Source: Rebecca billardiae RCC1528
Lineage: Eukaryota; Haptophyta
NCBI GenBank assembly: GCA_965240325.2
Contig: OZ251252.1
Span: 886,025 to 950,024 of the forward strand
Length of the DNA stretch: 64,000 nucleotides
Direction of reading: 5' to 3'
Shown: positions 1 through 20,126 of the stretch, piece after piece
Position numbering within the stretch: position 1 is the first letter of the stretch
Layout of the letters: every line of letters starts with the position of its first letter
Translations under genes and position numbers: made by a program
The notes under the pieces: generated by a model
Database searches by the model: none
What the model saw: the letters and a program-made list of their open reading frames with translations, nothing else
What the model was told of the DNA's origin: nothing

Positions 1-2168
1 AGCGCGGACGCGGCCGCGGCCGCGCCGGGCTCGCGGCCTCCGCCGCCGTGCCCGCCACCGATCGCTGCGTGCTGCGCGTGCTGCTGCGGCGCTGCCGCCG
101 GCGGGGCGAACCACACCTCCGCCGCCCAGCCGCCGTCCGCGCCCGCGCCCTCCGCGCCGCCCGCGCCCCCCGCGCCGACGCCCTCGTCGAGGCGCGGCGG
201 CGGCGCGCGCACGCTCACAACCGCCGACGCCAGCGGGCGCAGCGCCGCGGCGACGTGCGCGTCGGCCGTGCCGGCGAGCCACGCGCGCGCGCGCACGCCG
301 CCGCCGTCCGCCGCGAGCCTCCGCTCCCGGACTGGCGGCTCCCGGACTCGCGGCTCCCGGACTAGCGCGCGCCCCGCCGGCGCCGCTGTGAGCGCGTGCA
401 GCAGCGGCAGCTGCCATGCTGAGACCGACGGGAGAACGGTCGCCCAGTGCGAGAGCGGCGGGTGCGGCGCGTGCGCGTCGCTCGGCCGGCGGGCGGCGGC
501 AGCGCCACCGCCGCCACGCCGCCCGCCGGAGTCCGAGCTGTCGGCGTCGAGCGGCGGCGCGCGCTCCGGCGCGGCGCCGCGCTCGCGCGCCGACCCGCTG
601 CCACTGCCCCACAGACGGCCGAGGCCGCCGCCGCCGCCAGGGCTTGCTGAGCTCGTCGGGTGGGGCTGGGGCGGGCTGGACCGGGCGGCGGCGGCACGCC
701 GGCCGGGCCGGCCGTGCGCGTCGGCGGCGGCGCACGGCCTGTCGAGCAGCGCTCGCAGCAGCAGCACGACGCCATCGCTGCCTGCGCCGCCGGCGGGCGC
801 GCCGCCGGGCGGCTGGCTCGCCGACGGTTCGGCGCCGCGCTCGCGCGCGCCGCCGCGCGCCGCGAGGAGCGGGCGGCCGGGGCGCAGCGGGCTGGGCGCG
901 GCCGCGGCGCCCTCGCCGTCGGCACCCGCGCCGCCCGTGCCGCCGCCGCACCCGCCCGCCCCTCCGCCCGCCGGCTGCGCGCACACCAAGACAGACCCCC
1001 CGGCCAACAGAACTCGACACAGTCGAAGCAGCGCCTCGCAGCCGCACCGCACGCGCGCCTCCGCGCCGCCGGCGGTGCCGCCGCCGAGGGCGGCGGCGAG
1101 CTGCAGCAGCGACGGGCCGTGCGCCCAGCCCAGCGCGTCCGCCTCCTCCTCGCACGCCGCCGCGGCCCCGCCCGAGATTGCAATCTCGGCCCCGCCCGAG
1201 ATTGCAATCTCGGCGGCCGCCCGGTCGCGCGCCGCGTGCCGCGCAAGCGTCGCGCAAAGCCCGGCGTGCAGCGGCGCGAGCGCCGCGCCGGTGGCGGTGG
1301 CGACCGCGTCGTCCGCCGCGCCGACCTCCGCGCCGGCGCGCGGCGCGCGCGCGCCGCCCGCCGAGATTGCAATCTCGGCGGCCGCGTCCGCCATGGCCGA
1401 CGCCCAGATTGCAATCTCGGCGGCGAGGGCCGCGTTGAAGGGTCGAGCGGGCGCGACGGCGGCGACGCACAGCCGGCCGCGCCACGCGCTGACGACGGTG
1501 GCCGGGCTGCGCAGCAGCGACGCCGCCTCGAGCACCGCGTCCGCGCCGTCGCCCACGCCCGCCTCCGCCGCGTCAGGCAGCGACGCGCAGCGCGCGCCCG
1601 CGGCGGCGGCGTGCGGCGCGGCGGCGCTGGGCAGATGGTGCAGTAGCGCGCGCCAGTCGGGTGGCGGCGGCGCGTCGGCGGGGCAGAGGACGCGGCCGAC
1701 GCGCCAGCCGAACGCACCCTCATCCACCAGCTGCACCACGTAGCACGCCGCGCACGCCGCGCGCGGCGCGGGCGCGCGGCGCGCGCGCTCGCGCGCCGGC
1801 GACGTGCGCGCCGCGGGCGCCGCGCGCGCCGCGGCGTCGGACGACGCGGCGGCGGCGGAGGCGGCGGCGAGCTGGCGGTTGCGCGCGGCGACGGTGCTCT
1901 TCAGCCAGTGCGCCTGCGCCTCGCCCTCGTCGTACGCGCGCCGCGCCCCCTCGTCGCCCAGCACCGCCCACGCCGCTCCGACTCGCACGAACGCCGCCGC
2001 CGCGCCGTCGGCGGCCGCGCGGTCCGGGTGGAGGCGGAGCGCGCGCGCGCGGTACGCGGCGCGGATCTCGGGCGCGGAGGCGTCGGGCGTGACGCCGAGC
2101 GCGGCGTAGTGGCTCAGCTCCGCCGCCACCACGCCCGGGTCGAACGGCGCGTCGCCGCCATCCGCCAT
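1..2168 (-). CDS. J-domain (DnaJ-like) protein, 3' part cut by window edge
   Basis: The ATG is at 2166-2168. The frame stays open to position 1, so at least 722 codons are present and the end is missing. Residues about 18-75 form a J-domain: an HYAALGV opening, then RALRLHPDR with the invariant HPD tripeptide, then a closing helix with RRAYDEGEAQ. J-domains stimulate the ATPase of Hsp70 partners. After an Ala/Arg linker comes a segment that looks like a real fold (CYVVQLVDEGAFGWRVGRVL, then DWRALLHHLP), which I do not recognise. Further on the frame is dominated by Ala/Gly/Pro and carries four copies of a DNA palindrome (1174-1417), read here as EIAIS or EIAIW. Introns may exist in this low-complexity part; none could be placed. 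The J-domain call is firm; the rest of the model is uncertain. Confidence 0.72.
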   Translation of the reverse strand, partial: MADGGDAPFDPGVVAAELSHYAALGVTPDASAPEIRAAYRARALRLHPDRAAADGAAAAFVRVGAAWAVLGDEGARRAYDEGEAQAHWLKSTVAARNRQLAAASAAAASSDAAARAAPAARTSPARERARRAPAPRAACAACYVVQLVDEGAFGWRVGRVLCPADAPPPPDWRALLHHLPSAAAPHAAAAGARCASLPDAAEAGVGDGADAVLEAASLLRSPATVVSAWRGRLCVAAVAPARPFNAALAAEIAIWASAMADAAAEIAISAGGARAPRAGAEVGAADDAVATATGAALAPLHAGLCATLARHAARDRAAAEIAISGGAEIAISGGAAAACEEEADALGWAHGPSLLQLAAALGGGTAGGAEARVRCGCEALLRLCRVLLAGGSVLVCAQPAGGGAGGCGGGTGGAGADGEGAAAAPSPLRPGRPLLAARGGARERGAEPSASQPPGGAPAGGAGSDGVVLLLRALLDRPCAAADAHGRPGRRAAAARSSPPQPHPTSSASPGGGGGLGRLWGSGSGSARERGAAPERAPPLDADSSDSGGRRGGGGAAAARRPSDAHAPHPPLSHWATVLPSVSAWQLPLLHALTAAPAGRALVREPRVREPPVRERRLAADGGGVRARAWLAGTADAHVAAALRPLASAVVSVRAPPPRLDEGVGAGGAGGAEGAGADGGWAAEVWFAPPAAAPQQHAQHAAIGGGHGGGGREPGAAAAASA
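321..364. repeat. 15-bp tandem repeat with CTCCCGGACT core, 3 copies
   Basis: Three head-to-tail units of 15 bp with the core CTCCCGGACT lie inside the J-domain gene frame, in the opposite orientation to that gene. Related arrays occur at 6628-6650, 6905-6925, 7028-7051 and 26251-26300. Confidence 0.75.
1174..1417. repeat. Four copies of a GAGATTGCAATCTC palindrome
   Basis: Copies lie at 1174-1187, 1198-1211 and 1363-1376, plus a slightly degraded one (AGATTGCAATCT) at 1406-1417. The copy at 1363 is the centre of a perfect 24-bp palindrome (1358-1381). In the J-domain gene frame they read EIAIS or EIAIW. The same core occurs three more times in an intron near 17190-17280. Confidence 0.9.
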
Positions 2169-3249
2169 GCTCGCAGGCGGGCGGACGCGCTCCGCGGGCG
2201 GGACGGCCGCGCTTGCCGCAAGTCGAGCTCCGGCGCGGCCCACGCGTGCCGAAGCGGGCTGGTCAGTCAGATTTGCACGCACGATGGCGGCGAACATCGG
2301 CCGCTCCGAGGGATGCGCCCGCGCGGCGGGGACAGGAGCCTGCGTCACGGCGAGGCCATGGCCGTGGGCTCTGACTGCCGTCTCGGGCTGCCGCCCCGGG
2401 CCTGCACGGCGAGCCTGCCCGCGTCGCGCCACGCCTCCTCCACCTCCAATGCGCGCAGCACGCGACGAGTCCTGACCGGCGCGGCGGCTAAGCGGCCTGC
2501 GACGGCCAGGCGGCCGCGACACGGGCCGGCGCGCCCGCGGCGCGGCGCCTGACGCGCCGCGCCTGACACCGGCTGCTATTATTGCCATCGTTGGGCGCCG
2601 CGGTCGTCCGCGCCGCTAGTTCTTTCACTGGCGCTAGCAGCAGCAGTAGTATCAGTACGGCCCGTGCCTCGGAACACTCGCGCGGTGTTGACACGCATCA
2701 CGCCTGCTCCGGCCAGGCCGGGGCCACCAGCAATCCGCGGGGCGGCCGGGCGGGTGAGTTCCGGCCGACTCCTGACGCGATTACTCTACGCCATCCATAT
2801 CATGCGTTCATTCGTAGTCGTCATCATCAGCATCATCAGCTACTGCTTACTAGCAGCGCACTACGCGGTACTCGGTACGGAGCAGTAGTGACGGTTGCGA
2901 ACTATGATGACTACGTCGTATACTACGCATAGTGCATAGCGGCGGCGGCAGCGCGCTGCGACGCTACTCATCGGCGTCTGATATGACGACGATGGTCTTA
3001 TTGCGCGCGTTCATCATCGCAGCGCGCAGGCGGCGGCGGCTGCGTCTGCGACCGCCGCTGGCATCGTCCGCGGCGGCGCTCGCCGCGGCCAGGCCACGCC
3101 ACGCGGGCACTCGCCCACTTCACCGCCCTGGCGCGGCGGCTGCCTCAAGCGCCTGGGCGCGCTGTGCGCCCGCCGCCGGCTCGCCCGATGCGCAGCCAGC
3201 CCAACACGCCGCCGGCACCGCGCACAGCGCACCCAGCGCGCGGCTGCAG
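2169..3249. other. Intergenic, no gene recognised
   Basis: This lies between the start of the J-domain gene and the stop of the BipA gene. Base composition falls noticeably at about 2760-2930. That stretch has a CATCATCAGC motif twice at 2819-2840, a motif that recurs in other gaps. The open frames here are short and show no recognisable domain. Confidence 0.6.
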
Positions 3250-6200
3250 CTACCGCCTGCCGCCGCTCTTGCGCGCCATCGCCTTGCGCTTGTTCGCGTC
3301 CAGCTCCGCCTTGCGCATGCGCGTGGCGCCCGGCGTCACCTCGAGTAATTCGTCACTCGCGACGTACGCGATCGCCTCCTCGAGCTGGAAGGTGCGCGGC
3401 GGCGAGAGGCGCACCGCCTCCTCCGCCACCACGCTGCGCATGTTGGTCAGGTGCTTCGCCTTGGTCGGGTTCACGTCGAGGTCCGCCTCCTGCGTGTGCT
3501 CGCCTATAATCATCCCGCAGTACGTGGGCGCGGCGGGCTCGACGAAGAGCGTGCCGCGCGCCTCGATGGAGGAGAGAGCGTAGCCGGTGGTGGTGCCGTC
3601 GGCGGTGGAGACGAGCGCGCCCTTGCGCGCCGCGCCGAGCGGCCCCGCCCAGGGGCCGTACTCGCGGAACGCGGTGGTGAGCACGCCGGTGCCGCGCGTG
3701 TCCACGTGGAACCTTCCGCGGAAGGACAGCATGGCGCGCGCGGGCACCACCATCGAGAGCTGCGTGCGCCCGAGCGCCGCGTCCATCGCGCGCACCTCGC
3801 CCTTCTGCGCGGTGAGCGCGTCGATCACGCCGCCCACGTGCTCGTCGTCCACCTCGATGAACACCTGCGGACGGGCGGCGCGGCGCCGCCGCCGCGCGTG
3901 GGCACGCGGCGGGGCGCGCGGGGCGGCGGCGGTGCGGCGCAGCGTGCGCGCGCGCCACGCACGTCTTCGTACGGCTCGAGCTTGCGCCCGCCCTCGCCCT
4001 CGCGCGTGACCACCTTGGGCGGCGAGATGCACATCTCGTACCTGCGCCCGGCACGCGGCGCGCACACGCGCACACGCACGCACGGGCACACACGCGGACA
4101 CGCACGCGCGGGGCGCACGCAGGGCGGGGCAGGGGGCAGTGAGTGAGGCGGCGGGCGGGCGGGCGGCGCGCGCGCACGCAGCGCGCACGCAGCGCGGCCG
4201 CCCCCCCCCCCCCCCCCCGCGCAGCCCAGCCCAACGGCCAGCCCGGCCGCCCAGCCCATGCCCAGCCAGGCGCGCCCCGCGCGGGCTGCCCTGCGGCGCG
4301 GAGCACCCGCGCCACCACGGCCGTCGCCGCGCGCCACCACGGCGCCGCACCCCTCCCTGCGCAAGTTCTCGACGAGGACGCCCAGCTGCATCGCGCCGCG
4401 CCCCAGCACGTCTATGCCCTCGGGGTCTGTGGCGCACGGCTCGTGCACGATGGAGACGTTGCTCTGCGCCTCGGTGAGGATGCGCTCCTTGAGCTTCTGC
4501 GAGGTGAGGTGCCGCGACGCCGGGTCCTTGCCGGACAGCGGCCCGGAGTTGGGCAGGACCGTCATCCGGACGGTGGGCGGGTCGATGGCTGGCGCGGGCA
4601 GCGCGCGCTCGACGGCGGGCGCACACACGGTGTGCCCCACCGTGGCGTCGCCCAGCCCCGCCAGCGTGACGATCTCGCCCGCCGCCGCGCTCTCCGCCGC
4701 GACCTGCTGCAGCGCGTGCCGCACGAAGAGGCTCACCACGCGCCCGTCCTCCACCACCGCGCCCCCGCCTTCGCCGCCGCCCGCGCCAGCCCCCGCGTCC
4801 GCGGGCCGCAGCGCGCGCACGCGCTCGCCCACTCGCACGGTGCCGGCGCCGATGCGCCCGGTGAGCAGCCGCCCGAGGTACGGGTCGTGGCCCATCATGG
4901 TCACCACCTGCGCGGGGGGTGGGGTAGCGGCGGGGTTCGGAGCCGGCCGCGGCGGCGGCCGATGCCTGCCAGGGCGGCGCACGCGGCCGGGCGGCGATGG
5001 CGCGCGCGCGCGCGCACACGCCACGCCGCGAGCGCGCGCGCGTGCACCATGGCGAACGGCGCCGCCGGGTCCGCGTCCGGCGGCGGCACGTGCGCGAGGA
5101 GCCGGTCGAGCAGCGGTGCCATCCGCCCCGCGTGCCGCGCGCCCCACCCCTCCGCGCCGGGCGGCTCCTCCGTCGCCCAGCCCTCCTTGCCTGAGGCGTA
5201 CAAGATCGGAAAGTCGAGCTGCGCGTCAGAGGCCTGCGCGCAAGGGCGGGGGGGGGGGGGGGGGTGCGGAGTGCGCGCGGCAGCGCACGGCGCGCGCGCA
5301 CGGGTGAGCGCACGCAGGGCGCAGTGGCGGGGCGGGCGGGTTGGTGGGGCGAGCATCGGCAGTGGGCTCGGTGCGCGCACGGCCACCGCCGGCGTCCCCC
5401 CCGGCACCGCGCACGCCCCGCCTACATGCGCCCCACCGCGCCGGCTGCCTGCGGCGCCCGATGGCAGCGGGGTGGCAGGCTGGCGCCGCGCCCCCGCCCT
5501 GCGCGCGCACACGCGCAGCCCCAACGCGCCAGCCCTGCGCGTGCGCCCACGCACCCCCAGCGCCACCATCGTGTCGAAGATGTCGTTGACGGTTTCGTCG
5601 ATGCGCGCGGAGTCGCGGTCGACCTTGTTGAGAACGACAAGCGGCCGCAGCTGCGCGGCGATCGCCTTGCGCAGCACGAACTTGGTCTGCGCCATCACGC
5701 CCTCCGACGCGTCCACCAGCAGGCACACCGCGTCCACCATGCCCAGCACGCGCTCCACCTGGGGAGGGGGGGGTGTGTGTGCGTGTGCGTGTGCGTGTGT
5801 GCGTGCGCGTGTGTGCGTGTGTGTGCGCGTGTGTGCGTGTGTGTGCGCGTGTGTGTGCGTGTGAGCGCGTGTGTGTGAGAGAGAGAGAGGGGGGAGGGGG
5901 GAGGGGGGGAGGCCCGCGGTGTGGTCGGGCGTGCGCGACTGCACACCACCACCGCGCCACCTGCCACCGCGCCACCCCGCGCGCGCGTGCACGCGCACGC
6001 GCGCGCCGCCGCACCTCCCCGCCAAAGTCAGCGTGGCCGGGCGTATCGACAATGTTGAGCCGCGTGCCGCGCCAGAGGATGGAGGTGACCTTCGACATGA
6101 TCGTGATGCCGCGCTCGCGCTCCTGCGCGTCCGAGTCCATCGCGCGCTCGTCCAGCTCGCCCGACGCGCCCGTCAGCTCGCACTGCGCGAGCAGGCGGTC

Positions 6201-6413
6201 GACCAGTGTCGTCTTGCCGTGGTCGACGTGCGCGACGATCGCGACGTTGCGGATCTCCGGGGCGGCGGCGGGGGGGCGGGCCGGCGCGGAGAGGAGGCGC
6301 GGGCGGGCAGCCGGGGGCGCCGCGGCGCAGTGCGGCGCGTGCCGCCGCGCCGAGCGCGCGCAGTGCGGCAGCGCGCGCCGCAGCGCCGCGCCCATCTGCG
6401 TCATCGTCGCCAT
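3250..6413 (-). CDS. typA: BipA/TypA-family translational GTPase, six exons
   Basis: Exons (minus): 6413-6015, 5758-5555, 5233-5048, 4907-4351, 4041-3963, 3864-3250. Joined they give 679 residues, against about 607 in E. coli TypA. Visible motifs: AHVDHGKTT (G1), DTPGHADF (G3) and NKVD (G4). Every exon junction falls inside TypA-conserved sequence ([54 protein letters not shown]). The C-terminal part has the family features TNMR and LEVTP. BipA acts on ribosomes in assembly and stress adaptation. The first ~50 residues are rich in Arg and Ala with no acidic run, which suggests an organellar transit peptide, more likely mitochondrial than plastid since no signal-peptide core is clear. Four of five donors read GTGCG. 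Family assignment is very secure; the exon ends are inferred. Confidence 0.93.
5761..5880. repeat. (TG)n microsatellite in BipA intron 1
   Basis: A run of alternating TG/CG dinucleotides fills the acceptor-proximal part of intron 1 (5759-6014), followed by a GA-rich and G-rich run up to about 5910. On the gene strand this gives a CA-rich stretch and then a C-rich tract before the acceptor AG at 5760-5759. Confidence 0.85.
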
Positions 6414-6627
6414 CGTCGACGATCGAAGACGGTCGATGCAGCCGCCGGCCGCGGCCGCGTGGCCATCGCCGTCGTCGTCGCCCGGAGTCCAACGGCAAGT
6501 TTGAAGTTATTACCATTTTCAATTTATTCCGCCGCCGCGTTATTCGCTCATCCTCTTTTTTTAATTGCTGATGGGCGGCGGCGGTTGCCGTCAGCCCGCG
6601 GGCGCGTGCGGCCCGGCGCGCGCGCGG

Positions 6628-6650
6628 CAGTCCGGGCAGTCCGGGCAGCC
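6628..6650. repeat. Tandem GCAGTCCGGG, 3' of the DHH gene
   Basis: Two adjacent AGTCCGGGC units lie just downstream of the stop of the DHH phosphoesterase gene. The core is the reverse complement of the CCCGGACT core found at the other loci. Confidence 0.55.
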
Positions 6651-6657
6651 CTGCTCG

Positions 6658-7940
6658 TCACTCCTCGAGCTCGGCCGTGCGCAGGCAGTGCAGCGCGGCG
6701 GGCAGGAACGTCTTGCGCGTCGCTGAGCGGCGCAGCGTCGACAGCAGCAGAGGGCCGTCCGCCGCCGAGCCCGCGCCGCCGCCGGCCGCTGCCCCTGCCG
6801 CGGCCGCGGGCGGCGCAGCGGGCGCAGCCGACACCTCCGCAAAGCGCAGGCCAAAGCCGCCGTCGCCGATGCCCTGCCGCTGGTACAGCGGCTCGGCCAG
6901 CAGGGAGTCCGGGAGCGAGTCCGGGCTGGCCTCGAGCGCGCGGGCGAGGGCGCGCGCGAGCGCCGCGCCGTGCGCGCCCGAGCCCGCCGCGGCGGCGATG
7001 GCGACGCCCTTCAGCCCTTCGAGCACGTCCGGACTCGGCACGCCCGGACTCGGCAGCGGCGCGGTGCCGTCGGCGGCAGCGGCACCACCATCGACGCCCT
7101 CGCCGCCCGCGGCGCCCGCGCCCTCGCCGCCACACCCACGGGCCTCCTCCGCCCCCGCTGCGCCCGCGCCGCCCGCGCCGCCGCCCGCGCGCTCGCGCGC
7201 GGCCGCGGCCGCGCGCAGCACGCGCGGCTTGTCGTCCGCCGCCGTCATCGCCACCACCACCGCCACGCCCCGCTCCGCGCCGAAGCGCGCGAGCACGCCG
7301 TGCAGCGCGGCAGCGGGCGAGGCATGCGGCGCGGTGCGCGCCGCGCGTGCCAGCAGCTCATGCATCGGCGCAAACACAGCGGCGACACCGAGCCCAACTG
7401 CCGCGCCACCGCCCCCGCCGCCGGTGCCACTGCCGCTGTCGACGCCGCCGCCCGCCGCCGCCGCCGCCGGCCGCAGCGCGGCGGCGCCCTCGTCAGCCCT
7501 CGGGCTAGGGTTGGGGTTAGGGTTGGGGTTAGGGTTAGGGTTAGGGTGAGGCCGCAGCGCGGTGACACCCTTGTAGTCGAGGGCGAGGAGGTCGGCCGCT
7601 GAGAGCGCGCTCACGTCAAAGCGCGCGTCGAGCAGCCCGCCCGCCAGCGCCTTCACCGTGCGGAACCCGCCCGCCGCCGCCGCCTCGGGCACGGCGGCCT
7701 TCCGGAGCCATTTTGCATGCGCGGCGGTCGCGCGCGCCGACTCGGCGCCGCCGAGCGCCGCGGCCGCGCCAAGCGGCTCACGCGCGGCCGCGTCGGCGCT
7801 GCCGAGCGCGGCGAGCACGCGGTGCGCGGCGCGCAGGTCACGCGCGGAGAACTTGTGCTGGTCCGCCGCGAAGCCGCGCGTGTCCACCGCGATCGCGCCG
7901 AGCAGCAGGCAGCGCGCCGTCTGCAGCGCCGAAGCGGCGT

Positions 7941-7983
<43 letters not shown>

Positions 7984-8808
7984 GCCGCCGCCGCCGCCGC
8001 CGCCGGCGGGCTGTGCGATCGCGGCGGGCAGCGCCTCGAGCGCCTCGACGACGAGGGTGGAGGCCGAGCCCGCCGCGACGTCGATCGCGCGCAGCGGCGC
8101 CTCCGCGTGCGCGCCCTCGTCGCTGTGGTGGTCCACAATCGCAACGACGCGGCCGCCCAGCATGGCCGCCGCCGCGCCGTCAAGACGGTTGTGGTCAGTT
8201 AGGACGAGGTCGAAGGGGGCGGCGTCGGGGTGCGCGGCGCGCCAGCGCTGCAGCACCTCCGCACTCAGCTCGTCCCAGAACAGCAGCTCCGCCGGCGCGC
8301 CGTCGCCGCTGCCGTCCAGGTCGAAGCCGCAGTGTCGGAACAGCAGCCGCGCGTCGGCGCGCAGGCGGAACGCGCGGCGCTCGAAGGGGATGAGCGGCAC
8401 GACGAGCGGCGCGGCGGCGAGGTCGGCGGTGGTGGGACCCAGCGGGCCCTCCCCGCCACCGACCCCCGCCGCCGCCGCCGCCGCGCGCGCGTACGCCATG
8501 CACGCCGAGGATGCGAGCGTGTCAATGTCTCCCGCCATGTTGCCCAGGACGAGCGTCGGGCGCGGGCCGGCGAAGCCCGGTGGCGGGCCGGCGAGGAGGC
8601 GGCGCTTGGCGTCGGCGAGGAAGGCGTGCATCCCGGAGCGGGGCGGCCCGGCCGTGCCGCACGCCGCGCCGCGCGCTCGGGCGGAGAGGAGGGCGAGCTG
8701 CGCGCACGTGAGCAGCCGCGCGACGCTCGCTGGCCGCATCAAGGCGCCTCCGAGTCGACGACGACCGAGAGCCGCCGACGAGGGAGGGGAGGGCATTGGC
8801 ATTGGCAT
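6658..8808 (-). CDS. DHH/DHHA2 phosphoesterase, exopolyphosphatase (PPX1)/prune-like
   Basis: A 716-residue frame starts at ATG 8808. The DHH-family metal motifs appear in order: GNMAGDIDTLAS (Asp94, Asp96), then LTDHN, then VDHHSDEG, then a GAIAVDTRGF segment matching motif IV, then LDYKGV matching the DHHA2 region (D-Y-K). Members such as yeast PPX1 and animal prune hydrolyse inorganic polyphosphate or nucleotide substrates with Mn/Mg. It is much longer than yeast PPX1 (397 residues) because of Ala/Gly-rich inserts. One insert is an (NP)n run encoded by a telomere-like tract at 7505-7549. The tract has 13-bp direct repeats on both sides (7469-7481, 7550-7562) and might in fact be intronic. 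A hydrophobic stretch near residues 25-48 could be a targeting or anchor segment. PPX1 versus prune subtype cannot be settled by eye. Confidence 0.8.
6905..6925. repeat. CTCCCGGACT-type repeat in DHH gene
   Basis: Two GAGTCCGGG units on the plus strand encode SLPDSL in the phosphoesterase. The same core encodes LPDSA in the sulfotransferase-like gene at 26251-26300. Confidence 0.55.
7028..7051. repeat. CCGGACTCGGC repeat in DHH gene
   Basis: Two CCGGACTCGGC units in direct orientation encode part of a Pro/Ser/Gly-rich stretch of the phosphoesterase. Confidence 0.5.
7505..7549. repeat. Telomere-like TTAGGG/TTGGGG tract with flanking duplications
   Basis: About seven TTAGGG or TTGGGG units on the plus strand are read as alternating Asn-Pro in the minus-strand DHH gene. 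Identical 13-bp sequences (GGCCGCAGCGCGG) lie on each side at 7469-7481 and 7550-7562. Confidence 0.85.
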
Positions 8809-9124
8809 TTTCGGTCATATTCGCACCTGCTACTTTTTTTTTCGTAGTTCGAGAGAGTTCCGCCTCTGATTTCTGCCGATCACTGCGAGGATGCTGCGAC
8901 GAATTTCCTCGCGCGCGAGCGGCGCTCGGACCCGCAGACGGCCGCAGACAGGGTCCGCGCCCTCGTGCCCGGCAGCGGGGCCGCACGCCGGGTAGCGGCC
9001 GCGCTGCACACGCGCCATGCACCCTCTGCCCACCGCCCCGCACTGGCGCCGCGTGCGCTCGCGCATGGATCAGCGGCGGCGCGCCATGCGGCAGACTGAG
9101 GTTGAGACTGATGAGAGGGGCCGC
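8809..9124. other. Short intergenic region, likely promoter of the DHH gene
   Basis: This separates the DHH gene start from the stop of the next minus-strand gene. It has a T-rich run on the plus strand at about 8834-8843. No other feature is recognised. Confidence 0.5.
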
Positions 9125-9661
9125 TCAGCGGTCGATGCGCCGCTGCACCGCCGAGCCGAACTGGTCGATGTCCTGCGTCGCCATGTCGGCCTTGCTCACG
9201 CCGTACCGCACGCACAGGTTCTCCATCTGCGGCGAGACCACCGACATCTGCCCGGCGCAAAACTTGCCCGCCTTCCCCGAGCGCGAGTCGATCGCGTATT
9301 GCAGCGCGCGCTTCTTCTCGTAGTCGGAGCGCGCGCCGACGCCCTGGTACGCGGCGTCGTCGAGGTCGATGCCCTGCTTCCACGTCCCCTCGCGGATCTT
9401 CTGGTCGCGCGCCTCGGACGCCGCCTTGTACATCGTGTACGACGCAGACGCCGGCTCGGGCCGCGCGCCGAGCGCGCCGAGCGCGCCCGCGGCCAACGCC
9501 GCGCACGCGGCTCGCCGCGGCAGCTGCGCCGGGGCGCGGGTGCTCGGGCGAGCCGTGCGCGCGCCCACGCGCCCGTCCGCCGTGCGCGCCAGCGCGACGA
9601 GCGCGAGCGCGCAGACGAGCGCGCGATGCCGCCCCGTGGTGGCGCGCTGCTGGCCGTGCAT
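9125..9661 (-). CDS. Predicted thylakoid-lumen protein, function unknown
   Basis: A 178-residue frame starts at ATG 9661. The N-terminus looks layered. First comes a hydrophobic core after basic residues (ALVCALALVALA), typical of a signal peptide. Next is an Arg/Thr/Pro-rich stretch like a transit peptide. Then a twin-Arg segment (LPRRAACAALAAGALGALG) ends in PASA|SYTMYK, which resembles a Tat-type lumen-targeting domain with an AxA cleavage site. The mature part would be about 104 residues, charged and helical, with two Cys (KFCAG, NLCVRYG). Such a three-part leader fits a lumen protein of a complex plastid. I do not recognise the mature domain and give no function. The leader interpretation is inference from pattern only. 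Confidence 0.65.
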   Translation of the reverse strand: MHGQQRATTGRHRALVCALALVALARTADGRVGARTARPSTRAPAQLPRRAACAALAAGALGALGARPEPASASYTMYKAASEARDQKIREGTWKQGIDLDDAAYQGVGARSDYEKKRALQYAIDSRSGKAGKFCAGQMSVVSPQMENLCVRYGVSKADMATQDIDQFGSAVQRRIDR

Positions 9662-10385
9662 CGCGCAGGGCCTGCCTGATGCGCGCCGGTTGGGCGTCGA
9701 TGGCCGCCAGGGAACCTTTGCGACGACGAAAGGGCCGGATTCCGCTTACCGGATCGGAGAATCTTTGGCCGCCGCTCGGCGCTGATTGGCCAGCCACGCC
9801 GAGCGCGCGTGCGCAGCCGCGCGGGCGTGAATGCACGCGCGTGAATGCACACGCGTGAATGCACACTCACACGTCCGCCCGCGGCCGCACCGTCCCGGCG
9901 CCGGCCCGTGCAGCCGCGGCACGGGTGGCCTGCAGCGGCAGTCAGGACTTCCTGGCCGCGTCCCGGCAGCGCGCGGCCGACCGTACTCCGAATTCCGCGC
10001 GGGCGCAGTGTTGCACGGATGGTGGCTTGACAGTCGGTGCACGGCGCCAGACGGCGGTGGATCCGGTCAACTCGCCGCCACCACAGACGGGCGGCGGCGG
10101 CTCAGGCAACTGACGCTGGTTCGGTGAGTCGCTGTGGGCAGCGCACGCCCAGCCTTTAGGCCGCGCCGCGCGCACGGTCCGGTCTGCTCGCAAGCGGGTC
10201 CGGGGCCGCAGTGCAATGCCGCGTGCGCCCGGTAATAAGTCGCGGTACTATAGTGGCAGTTCTTGTCGTCAGCAGCAGCGCGCACTACCGCCGGCTAGTA
10301 AGGCTGCAGCATCATCAGCGCACGGCGCGCGCGCACTACAGCACGACTGCTAGCTCGCTACTGCTATACTTATCGTGCTGCTGCG
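9662..10385. other. Intergenic, no gene recognised
   Basis: This lies between the 5' end of the lumen-protein gene and the 3' end of the giant EF-hand gene. It holds three GTGAATGCACGCG-type units in tandem (about 9826-9872) and a CATCATCAGC motif at 10309-10320, 66 bp downstream of the EF-hand stop. No domain-bearing frame is seen. Confidence 0.55.
9826..9872. repeat. Short tandem repeat GTGAATGCACxCGC
   Basis: Three consecutive 13-14 bp units containing GTGAATGCAC lie upstream of the lumen-protein gene on the minus strand. They lie outside any recognised coding region. Confidence 0.6.
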
Positions 10386-20126
<9,741 letters not shown>

